NCBI GenBank assembly: GCA_905203475.1
Contig: CAJKWD010000039.1
Location: 1-8,524, forward strand
Origin: an uncultured Acholeplasmataceae bacterium
GTDB taxonomy: Bacteria; Bacillota_I; Bacilli_A; RF39; UBA660
Direction: 5' to 3'
Length of the DNA stretch: 8,524 nucleotides
Part shown: positions 1 through 4,858 of the stretch, piece by piece
How positions within the stretch are numbered: position 1 is the stretch's first letter
Layout: every line of letters starts with the position of its first letter
The notes under the pieces: model-generated
Told to the model about the DNA's origin: nothing
The model's database searches: none
Seen by the model: the letters and a program-made list of their open reading frames with translations, nothing else
Position numbers and translations under genes: made by a program

Positions 1-2
1 AA

Positions 3-65
3 TCATCTACTCAATTTATTGGTGGAACAGGAACAGAAAGTGATCCATATATAATAAAAGAATAG
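3..65 (+). CDS. C-terminal end of an unidentified, possibly surface-exposed protein (partial)
   Basis: The third forward frame is open from the window edge to a TAG at 63-65 and ends in the peptide SSTQFIGGTGTESDPYIIKE. The GGTGT-E-x-DPY-I pattern resembles a motif I associate with repeat-rich extracellular or cell-wall proteins of gut Firmicutes, where it often precedes beta-helix or LRR modules. Here it sits at the extreme C terminus. The stop codon lies inside a strong terminator hairpin, which supports this being a genuine gene end. Only 20 residues are visible, so function and length cannot be stated; the other two forward frames give no recognisable peptide. Confidence 0.5.
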   Translation, partial: SSTQFIGGTGTESDPYIIKE

Positions 66-87
66 ATAATTCTATTCTTTTATTATA
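50..87 (+). terminator. Terminator hairpin closing the upstream gene
   Basis: A perfect 17-bp inverted repeat (50-66 pairing with 71-87) encloses a 4-base loop (67-70). The stem is AT-rich, and the 3' arm holds a short T run (78-81). The A-rich 5' arm could allow function on either strand. It separates the upstream partial gene from the PadR promoter that begins about 10 bases later. Confidence 0.75.
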
Positions 88-95
88 ATTAGTAC

Positions 96-130
96 TTGAC
101 AATAACAGATAGTAGGTATAAACTGATAGT
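96..130 (+). promoter_or_regulatory. Promoter of the padR-HAAS operon with candidate tandem operator
   Basis: A perfect -35 hexamer TTGACA (96-101) is followed by TATAAA (117-122), a 5/6 match to -10, with a short 15-bp spacer. Two near-identical octamers, CAGATAGT (106-113) and CTGATAGT (123-130), sit 17 bp apart: one within the spacer, the other at the -10 edge and presumed start site. PadR regulators commonly repress their own promoter, so these repeats are a candidate operator. That role is inferred from position only; the usual PadR dyad (ATGT-N8-ACAT type) is not seen. Confidence 0.6.
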
Positions 131-140
131 GAGGTGACGT

Positions 141-458
141 ATGAATATCCAGTTTAAGAAAGGAGTGTTAGAACTCATTGTATTATTATCTGTTCATAAA
201 AAAGATATGTATGGTTATGAGTTGATGGCAGAAGTATCAAAAGTCATAGATATTAACGATGGAACGATTTATCCATTGTTAAAAAGACTTACGAATGAGA
301 AATATTTTGAAACTTATTTAGTAGAATCGAATGAAGGACCATCTAGAAAGTATTACAAATTAACTGTACTAGGGGAAGAGAGAATGAAAGAGTTGCTTAC
401 AAGTTGGCAAGATTTTTCAAATAGTGTGAATCAATTTATAGAGGAGTGTGACAATTAG
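141..458 (+). CDS. PadR-family transcriptional repressor
   Basis: A 105-residue single-domain winged-helix regulator of the small PadR type. Residues 1-80 read as a typical PadR fold: the N-terminal helix with LELIVLLSV, then the YGYEL signature (24-28), the recognition region with GTIYPLLKRL (41-50), and the wing with GPSRKYYKLT (66-75). A short C-terminal helix (about 78-104) would form the dimer interface. The start is fixed by GAGGTG at 131-136, five bases before the ATG. It precedes the HAAS membrane protein by two bases, a PadR/HAAS pairing that is frequent in Firmicutes and often tied to envelope-stress or antimicrobial sensing. It is likely autoregulated through the repeats in its promoter. 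The inducing signal is unknown. Family assignment is firm; target genes are not deducible here. Confidence 0.93.
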   Translation: MNIQFKKGVLELIVLLSVHKKDMYGYELMAEVSKVIDINDGTIYPLLKRLTNEKYFETYLVESNEGPSRKYYKLTVLGEERMKELLTSWQDFSNSVNQFIEECDN

Positions 459-460
459 CT

Positions 461-1861
461 ATGACAAAGAAAAAATTTTTAAATGAATTAGAAAAAAAAT
501 TATCTGTATTAGATGATTCCGAAATACAAGATATTATAAATGAATATCGTGATATTATTGATGAAAAAGTAAAACATGGTAAGACAGAAAAAGAAGCCAT
601 CGAAGACTTTGGATCATTAGATGATTTAGTAAAAGAAATATTAAGTGCCTATAAAATTAATCCAAATTATAAAGAAGCTCATAAAGATGAATTTGAGGCA
701 TCTGCGAAAAAATTAGGAGAAGATTTTGATGACTTTATTAAAAAGGGTGCAGAGAAAGCGAGTAAAGTAACGAAGAAAGTAATGGATCAAGTACGTGAAA
801 ATGATCAGGAATTCACGATAGAATTTATATTTGAGCTTTTATTTAAAGCAATTGCAGCACTTCTTCTATGTGTTGTTGCAACGATACCAATGACAATTAT
901 TAAAGAATTAGTAGAGAGTTTGCTTAGAATGTTTGTATCACCACTTTCTAATATCTTAATATTCTTATTTGAATTTGTACTGGGAATTTTATTCTTGATA
1001 TTATGTGGATTTATTTTTGTTGCAATGTTTAAGCAGTATGTAACACCAAATAAAAAAAAAGAAGTGAAGAAAGAAGAAACGAAAAAGATGAATATGGAAG
1101 AAAAAGAAACGGAAAAAAAAGAAAAAGTAGTGAAGAATAGTGAGCCTGATGCTTTAGGAACACTCATTATTACGATTATGAAAGTTGCTGTTATCTTCTT
1201 TATATTACTTCCAATTTGGATGATGGAATTTGGAATTGGTATTTGTCTTGTATTTTTAATGGCCGCAATGATAAAGGGAATTTTCTTTGTTGGACCATTG
1301 TTCTTATGTGCAGGTGGTATTTGTTTATTATCAGAAATTTCTAGTATTATATTTCGTTTGATCTTTACGGAAAAGAAACCGCATTTTGCTGGAATTATCA
1401 TTGGATTTGTATTCTTAGTAATTGGAACTTTTTTAACCATTGATTTAGTTATGAATTTTGATTATATTAGAGAAGTACCAAGTGGGTATAACCAAAAGAC
1501 TTATACAGAAACATTAGAAATAGATTCTAATACAGTAGTAGATTATGATCATAATATGAAATATCAGACCAAAATAGATAATACGATGGCTGATCATCAA
1601 ATCAAAGTAGAAGTTATCTACTATGAAGATATTTATCAAACACCATGGATAACAAAAGAAGATGAAAATGGAAATCGTGAAATTACAGTTGAGTTAGAAG
1701 ATGAAAAACGTACTGATTTTAAATTTCATTATCAAATGTTAATCGATGATTTAAAACAAAATCAATTGCACGATTATAGACAATTAGAAGATTATGAAGT
1801 AATCGTTACAGGAAATGAGAATACTTTAAAACTCATATCATTAGAAGATCCTTGGTATTAA
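461..1861 (+). CDS. HAAS (DUF1700-type) domain multi-pass membrane protein
   Basis: A 466-residue membrane protein. Residues 1-66 form the HAAS domain, an all-helical signalling module typically encoded beside PadR regulators: LNELEKKLSVL, then EIQDIINEYRDIIDEKV, a GKTEKEAIEDFGS turn and a final LVKEIL helix. A charged helical linker (70-115) leads to hydrophobic segments near 122-147 and 160-190. Then comes a highly charged K/E-rich cytoplasmic stretch (about 197-226), further hydrophobic segments (about 232-330), and a polar C-terminal domain (about 333-466) likely outside the membrane. The expected role is to pass an envelope signal to the PadR partner, but this is inferred from the pairing. 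The gene begins two bases after padR; the best Shine-Dalgarno (GAGGAG, 441-446) is 14 bases away, so translational coupling is plausible. Runs of nine and eight A residues occur in the K/E segment. Confidence 0.85.
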   Translation: MTKKKFLNELEKKLSVLDDSEIQDIINEYRDIIDEKVKHGKTEKEAIEDFGSLDDLVKEILSAYKINPNYKEAHKDEFEASAKKLGEDFDDFIKKGAEKASKVTKKVMDQVRENDQEFTIEFIFELLFKAIAALLLCVVATIPMTIIKELVESLLRMFVSPLSNILIFLFEFVLGILFLILCGFIFVAMFKQYVTPNKKKEVKKEETKKMNMEEKETEKKEKVVKNSEPDALGTLIITIMKVAVIFFILLPIWMMEFGIGICLVFLMAAMIKGIFFVGPLFLCAGGICLLSEISSIIFRLIFTEKKPHFAGIIIGFVFLVIGTFLTIDLVMNFDYIREVPSGYNQKTYTETLEIDSNTVVDYDHNMKYQTKIDNTMADHQIKVEVIYYEDIYQTPWITKEDENGNREITVELEDEKRTDFKFHYQMLIDDLKQNQLHDYRQLEDYEVIVTGNENTLKLISLEDPWY

Positions 1862-1892
1862 AAAAGTTCATATCATTTTGATATGAACTTTT
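1862..1892. terminator. Shared bidirectional terminator between convergent genes
   Basis: A perfect 14-bp stem (1862-1875 with 1879-1892) and 3-base loop carry A4 at one end and T4 at the other, so the structure can terminate from either side. The HAAS gene stop (TAA, 1859-1861) abuts its left edge, and the minus-strand gene's stop codon (1891-1893) overlaps its right arm. Confidence 0.85.
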
Positions 1893-2343
1893 AATAATAT
1901 CTTAATTTATATTGTTTTGGTTTAATTCCTAAATACTGATAGTCTTCTTCTGTTAAGTTTGGATAATAAGCTAAGAAACGAGCAATTCTTTGATCAGAAC
2001 AAATAGAATGTTCAATTAAGTCTTTATACATATCTAATATTTCTTGTTTAGATAATAATCGATCGATTTTTAAATCACTTGCTATATAGATATCATAATA
2101 TCCATAATATTCATGACTTGTTTCTAATACATTACCAAAACCAGTTACTGCACATATATCGACATCTGTGTGATAATTTTTAAAATAGTGAAGTGTATCT
2201 TCTAATCGTTCACAGAAATGAAAACCATTTTTTTCAAATTGAATGGGTTCATCGATATGATATATTTTCCCTACTTGTAGGGTAAGATTTCCTTCTAGTG
2301 TTTTCATTCCTTTTAGAAATGTTTTAAAGCCTTTGATGTACAT
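1891..2343 (-). CDS. DUF7666-like small cytoplasmic protein of unknown function
   Basis: A 150-residue soluble protein with no signal peptide or membrane segment. The N terminus (MYIKGFKTFLKGM), a VGKIYHI strand and the GFHFCERLEDTLHYF block (residues 40-54) resemble the DUF7666 family, whose members carry a K-F-x-x-G-F-H-x-C-x-x-x-x-D-x-x-x-Y pattern. This is recognition from memory and not certain. Residues 86-150 appear helical with a tyrosine-rich end. The ATG at 2343 is chosen over upstream GTG codons at 2355 and 2352 because the Shine-Dalgarno AGGTGG (2357-2352) lies eight bases before the ATG and overlaps those GTGs. It is divergent from metK and convergent with the HAAS gene, so it is probably monocistronic. 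Its biochemical role is unknown. Confidence 0.82.
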   Translation of the reverse strand: MYIKGFKTFLKGMKTLEGNLTLQVGKIYHIDEPIQFEKNGFHFCERLEDTLHYFKNYHTDVDICAVTGFGNVLETSHEYYGYYDIYIASDLKIDRLLSKQEILDMYKDLIEHSICSDQRIARFLAYYPNLTEEDYQYLGIKPKQYKLRYY

Positions 2344-2384
2344 GTCAATCACCACCTTTATTATAACATATTCAAAAAAAGTAG

Positions 2385-2412
2385 TTGCAACTTTTAAAAT
2401 TTAAGATATAAT
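2385..2412 (+). promoter_or_regulatory. metK promoter (sigma-A type)
   Basis: TTGCAA (2385-2390) and a perfect TATAAT (2407-2412) are separated by 16 bp. The predicted start, about 2419, is roughly ten bases before riboswitch P1, as expected for a SAM-I leader. The -35 lies in the palindrome AGTTGCAACT (2383-2392). Confidence 0.75.
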
Positions 2413-2437
2413 AAGATTAGAGCGAATATATTATCAA
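2408..2437 (-). promoter_or_regulatory. Candidate minus-strand promoter for the DUF7666-like gene
   Basis: Read on the minus strand, TTGATA (2437-2432) and TATTAT (2413-2408) are 18 bp apart, each a 5/6 match to the sigma-A consensus. The implied start near 2401 would give a leader of about 58 bases that keeps the ribosome binding site. Its -10 lies on top of the metK -10, and its -35 overlaps the 5' strand of riboswitch P1. A second candidate is an extended -10 TGTTATAAT at 2368-2360. It would start transcription inside the Shine-Dalgarno, so it is less convincing. Confidence 0.4.
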
Positions 2438-2525
2438 GAGTGGTGGAGGGAATAGGCCCGATGAAACCCAGCAACCTGCCATATGGTGTTGGTGCTAAAT
2501 CCTACGGGGAACCGAGAGATAATAA
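2429..2525 (+). promoter_or_regulatory. SAM-I (S-box) riboswitch aptamer
   Basis: The leader matches the S-box consensus: ATCAAGAG-x-GGTGGAGGG, GGCCCGATGAAACCC, GCAACC and GGTGCTAAATCC in the right order, ending in GAGATAA. P1 is formed by 2429-2435 pairing with 2518-2524 (7 bp), and P4 by TCC/GGGA around a short loop (2500-2510). When S-adenosylmethionine is bound, P1 is stabilised and the downstream terminator forms, switching off metK, whose product makes SAM. It is a feedback loop of the most common S-box type. Confidence 0.97.
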
Positions 2526-2555
2526 AGAAGCAATCGGTTTTCCGGTTGCTTTTTT
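2506..2555 (+). terminator. Riboswitch antiterminator/terminator switch
   Basis: The terminator stem is 2529-2537 with 2542-2550 (9 bp, one G-T pair, loop TTTT), followed by a T run at 2550-2555. The competing antiterminator is visible directly: 2506-2515 pairs with 2534-2543 over ten positions (two G-T pairs). It uses the segment just before the P1 3' strand and most of the terminator 5' arm. The two folds are mutually exclusive, which gives an OFF switch with high SAM. The metK ribosome binding site (TAGGAGG, 2558-2564) lies just beyond the T run. Confidence 0.9.
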
Positions 2556-2571
2556 GTTAGGAGGTTAGAAT

Positions 2572-3681
2572 ATGAAGAAATTAAGAACTTCAGAAATGGT
2601 ATTGAAAGGGCATCCGGATAAGATATGTGATCATATTGCAGATGCGATTTTAGATGATTATCTAAAACATGATGAAAATGCGAAAGTGGCTGTAGAAGTT
2701 GCGATTAGTTATAAGAAAGTATTTATTTTAGGAGAAGTATCTAGTAGTTATACTTGTGATATGGAAAAGATTGCACGAGGTATTATACATGAAATTGGAT
2801 ATAGTAATCCTGAATATGGTTTTACTTATGATCAAGTAGAAGTAGAAATGAATGTGAATGAACAGTCAAAGGATATTCAAATGGGAGTTGTAAAAGATGA
2901 TATGGGAGCGGGAGACCAAGGAATGATGTTTGGTTATGCGACGAATGAAACAGAAGAATATATGCCTCTTCCATATGTGCTAGCTCGTAATCTAGCACTT
3001 CGTACAGATGAAGTAAAAGAAAAGAATTTGATTTCTTATTTAAGACCAGATGGGAAGATGCAAGTGACAGTACTTTATGAAGATGAGAAACCAGTAGTTG
3101 TGACTGATGTCGTTATCTCTTTACAACATGATGAGGTCGATATCGATGTGTTAAGAAAAGATGTCAAAGAAAAGATTATCGATGTGGTAATTCCAAAAGA
3201 ATATATTACTGATGATACAACTTATCATATCAATCCAACGGGTCGATTTGTGATTGGTGGTCCAGTTGGTGATACTGGTTTAACTGGTCGTAAGATTATT
3301 GCTGATACATATGGTTCTTTTGCTCATCATGGGGGAGGATCATTTAGTGGAAAAGATGCTTCGAAAGTAGATCGTACAGGGGCATACTTTGCTAGATATG
3401 TAGCTAAGAATATTGTAGCTAAAGGATATGCTAGTAGATGTGAAGTAGGAATTAGCTATGCAATTGGAGTATCAGAACCAACAAGTCTTATGATTGAAAC
3501 TTATGGAACAGAGACAATTCCGGTTTCGGAAATAGAAGCATGGGTCATAGAACATTTTGATTTTAGACCAGAAAGTATGATCGAAACATTAAATTTAAAA
3601 CAACCAATTTATGAATCGCTTTCTTATTATGGACACTTTGGAAAAGAAGGATATAAGTTTGAAGAAATTATCACAGACTAA
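2572..3681 (+). CDS. metK: S-adenosylmethionine synthetase (methionine adenosyltransferase)
   Basis: Cytoplasmic enzyme that makes SAM from methionine and ATP, releasing phosphate and pyrophosphate. Visible family landmarks include GHPDK (13-17, with H14, D16 and K17), E42 and E55 at the positions used for metal and methionine binding, GAGDQGMMFGYATNE (112-126), NPTGRFVIGGP (221-231), DTYG (245-248), the phosphate-binding GGGSFSGKDASKVDR (254-268) and a C-terminal YGHFG (353-357). At 369 residues it is shorter than the E. coli (about 384) and B. subtilis (about 400) enzymes; shortening is spread over loops, with no lost catalytic motif. The usual TSESV-x-EGHPDK reads TSEMVLKGHPDK, replacing a conserved glutamate with lysine. 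The ATG is set by AGGAGG at 2559-2564. Regulated by the SAM-I riboswitch. Certain as MetK. Confidence 0.98.
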   Translation: MKKLRTSEMVLKGHPDKICDHIADAILDDYLKHDENAKVAVEVAISYKKVFILGEVSSSYTCDMEKIARGIIHEIGYSNPEYGFTYDQVEVEMNVNEQSKDIQMGVVKDDMGAGDQGMMFGYATNETEEYMPLPYVLARNLALRTDEVKEKNLISYLRPDGKMQVTVLYEDEKPVVVTDVVISLQHDEVDIDVLRKDVKEKIIDVVIPKEYITDDTTYHINPTGRFVIGGPVGDTGLTGRKIIADTYGSFAHHGGGSFSGKDASKVDRTGAYFARYVAKNIVAKGYASRCEVGISYAIGVSEPTSLMIETYGTETIPVSEIEAWVIEHFDFRPESMIETLNLKQPIYESLSYYGHFGKEGYKFEEIITD

Positions 3682-3695
3682 TCCTTCTTTTTTTT
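3642..3695 (+). terminator. metK terminator with its 5' arm inside the coding region
   Basis: An 11-bp perfect stem pairs AAAAGAAGGAT (3642-3652) with ATCCTTCTTTT (3681-3691), followed by eight Ts (3688-3695). A second 6-bp helix nests inside (3656-3661 with 3674-3679, one G-T pair), leaving a 12-base loop. The whole 5' arm and loop encode the last residues of MetK, so gene and terminator are compressed together. Confidence 0.75.
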
Positions 3696-3730
3696 CGCAA
3701 AAAATGTTGATTGATAATTTATTCTAGTTT

Positions 3731-3769
3731 TGTCGAAACCCACTTTTTTTCATTTTTTTGTGTTAAAGT
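3731..3769 (+). promoter_or_regulatory. Spo0A box and candidate promoter for the spoIIAA-sigF operon
   Basis: TGTCGAA at 3731-3737 is an exact match to the Spo0A-binding consensus. It lies 50 bases before the STAS gene start. In B. subtilis the spoIIA operon is activated by phosphorylated Spo0A, so the location is the expected one. No convincing sigma-H promoter is seen. A weak extended -10 (TG-T-TAAAGT, 3761-3769) lies downstream and would place the box around -40, replacing a -35 element. It would leave only about 12 leader bases, so the box is better supported than the promoter. Confidence 0.6.
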
Positions 3770-3787
3770 GTTACCGAGGTGAATGAT

Positions 3788-4135
3788 ATGTTAGAGATCA
3801 ATATGGAATTTAGAAAGGGAATCTTATTTGTTCGTTTCATTGGAGAGTTAACAAAAAATACAGTTGATATTGCTAGAAGAGAAGTCAGTGATACACTAAA
3901 AGAATATGGAATTGCCAATGTTGTCTTTAATATTTCTGAATTAGAAAAAATTGATGATGTTGGAATTGACGTGATGAAAGAAAACTCCAAATTGACAGGG
4001 AAGTATCATGGACGTACTTTATTATGTGGACTACATGATCTTCGTATGAAGAAACAATTAAAACAGAAACAAATATTTCGCTATATGGATGAAACAAGTG
4101 ATGAATTAACTGCTCTTTCTATCATTCACGTATAA
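3788..4135 (+). CDS. spoIIAA: SpoIIAA-like STAS protein (anti-anti-sigma factor) with altered phosphosite
   Basis: A 115-residue STAS-domain protein, nearly the length of B. subtilis SpoIIAA (117). LFVRFIGELTKNT matches the N-terminal strand and GEL-D-x-x-T block, and VVFNISELEKID leads into the helix that follows the phosphorylation site. In B. subtilis SpoIIAA this site reads MDSSG, with Ser58 phosphorylated by SpoIIAB; here the ungapped equivalent is IDDVG, so the phosphoserine position is Asp57. The protein therefore cannot be switched by serine phosphorylation there. SpoIIAB itself is not encoded next to it. The ATG at 3788 is preferred over GTG 3779, because AGGTG (3777-3781) is the Shine-Dalgarno and would overlap the GTG. 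It shares an operon with the sigma gene 14 bases downstream. It could be a degenerate or rewired partner of sigma-F; identity rests mainly on context plus fold. Confidence 0.82.
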   Translation: MLEINMEFRKGILFVRFIGELTKNTVDIARREVSDTLKEYGIANVVFNISELEKIDDVGIDVMKENSKLTGKYHGRTLLCGLHDLRMKKQLKQKQIFRYMDETSDELTALSIIHV

Positions 4136-4149
4136 AGGAGGGATGTTTA

Positions 4150-4803
4150 CTGACTGAAGAACAATTGATTTTAGAAAACCAAGGATTGATTTATTCAATT
4201 TGTAATCGTTATCCATATGAAGAAAAAGAAGATCTATACCAAGTAGGAATTGCTGGTTTATTAAAAGCATATCATAACTTTGATGCAAGCTTTGATACGA
4301 AATTTACGACTTATGCTTATCCTTATATCTTAGGTGAGATTAGAAAGTATGTAAGGGAGAATAAAGGTATTAAAATTAGTCGTGATATTCATAAATTAGC
4401 ATTGGAAATTGATCGTTATCAACTTCTGTTTTATCAACAGACAGAACGGTTTGCTACAGTAGAAGAATTAGCTATTCATTTTAATAAAAGTGAACTAGAA
4501 ATTGTTCAGGCTATGAATTCTAAAAACGCATTACAGAGTGCTGATACACCAATTGTAGAAGATGGTAAAGAAATGAACTTATATGATATTACTCCAAGTC
4601 CACAGAAACAGAGTATAGAAGAATTATTAGATTTAAAAGAAGCACTGTTACATTTAGAAAAAGAAGAAAGAGAACTCATTTGTAATCGTTATTATAAAGA
4701 TATGACACAAACGGAGTTATCACATCAAATGGGAATGAGTCAAGTACAGATTTCTAGAAAAGAACAGAAGATTTTAAAAAAATTAAATCATATGTTGCAC
4801 TAA
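4150..4803 (+). CDS. sigF: Sporulation RNA polymerase sigma factor, sigma-F-like
   Basis: Group 3 sigma factor with region 2 (EDLYQVGIAGLLKAYHNFD, then FTTYAYPYILGEIRKYVRE), region 3 (KISRDIHKLALEID onward) and region 4 (LICNRYYKDMTQTELSHQMG followed by SQVQISRKEQKILKKL). These closely follow B. subtilis sigma-F (STYAVPMIIGEI, RYYKDQTQSEVA, SQVQVSR). Context between a STAS gene and spoVA genes makes sigma-F the best call; sigma-G is the main alternative. With 217 residues it lacks about 35 N-terminal residues of the B. subtilis protein (255). The start is unusual: the frame is open from 4105 with no ATG or GTG and no TTG before 4165. The strong Shine-Dalgarno AGGAGG (4136-4141) is eight bases from CTG 4150, so CTG is proposed. 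TTG 4165 would lack a good site and remove MTEEQ. Confidence 0.9.
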   Translation: MTEEQLILENQGLIYSICNRYPYEEKEDLYQVGIAGLLKAYHNFDASFDTKFTTYAYPYILGEIRKYVRENKGIKISRDIHKLALEIDRYQLLFYQQTERFATVEELAIHFNKSELEIVQAMNSKNALQSADTPIVEDGKEMNLYDITPSPQKQSIEELLDLKEALLHLEKEERELICNRYYKDMTQTELSHQMGMSQVQISRKEQKILKKLNHMLH

Positions 4804-4829
4804 AAAATACAGATATCTGTATTTTTTTT
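4802..4829 (+). terminator. Terminator after sigF
   Basis: A perfect palindrome (AAAAAATACAG at 4802-4812 pairing with 4817-4827, loop ATAT) ends in eight Ts (4822-4829). It overlaps the last base or two of the sigF stop codon. It separates the early sigma operon from the spoVA genes, which have their own promoter immediately after the T run. Confidence 0.88.
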
Positions 4830-4858
4830 GTATGAGATTACAAAAATTTTCCATATTA
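4830..4858 (+). promoter_or_regulatory. Sigma-G-type promoter of spoVAC-spoVAD-spoVAE
   Basis: GTATG (4830-4834) matches the -35 pattern GHATR and CATATTA (4852-4858) matches the -10 pattern CATWHTA recalled for B. subtilis sigma-G, with 17 bp between them. In B. subtilis spoVA is a sigma-G operon, so the position fits. The inferred start near 4865 leaves only about 11 leader bases, just enough to include the AGGTG ribosome binding site (4866-4870). Confidence 0.65.

Noticed and set aside
805..1440. 211-codon open frame on the minus strand opposite the HAAS gene
   Set aside because: It is the antisense of a well-supported membrane protein; the lysine-, isoleucine- and phenylalanine-rich sequence is what reverse AT-rich codons give, with no recognisable domain.
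2360..2368. Extended -10 (TGTTATAAT, minus strand) as the main promoter of the DUF7666-like gene
   Set aside because: It would start transcription inside the gene's own Shine-Dalgarno, and its -35 candidate is 19 bp away; the upstream candidate at 2437-2408 leaves a normal leader.
3779..3787. GTG start for the STAS gene
   Set aside because: The GTG is part of the AGGTG ribosome binding site; ATG 3788 has ideal spacing and gives a protein that aligns with SpoIIAA from its first residues.
4198..4692. Exact 15-base repeat (ATTTGTAATCGTTAT) at 4198-4212 and 4678-4692 within sigF
   Set aside because: Both copies encode ICNRY in regions 2 and 4, where similar residues are expected; probably chance in an AT-rich gene and too short to be a mobile or regulatory repeat.
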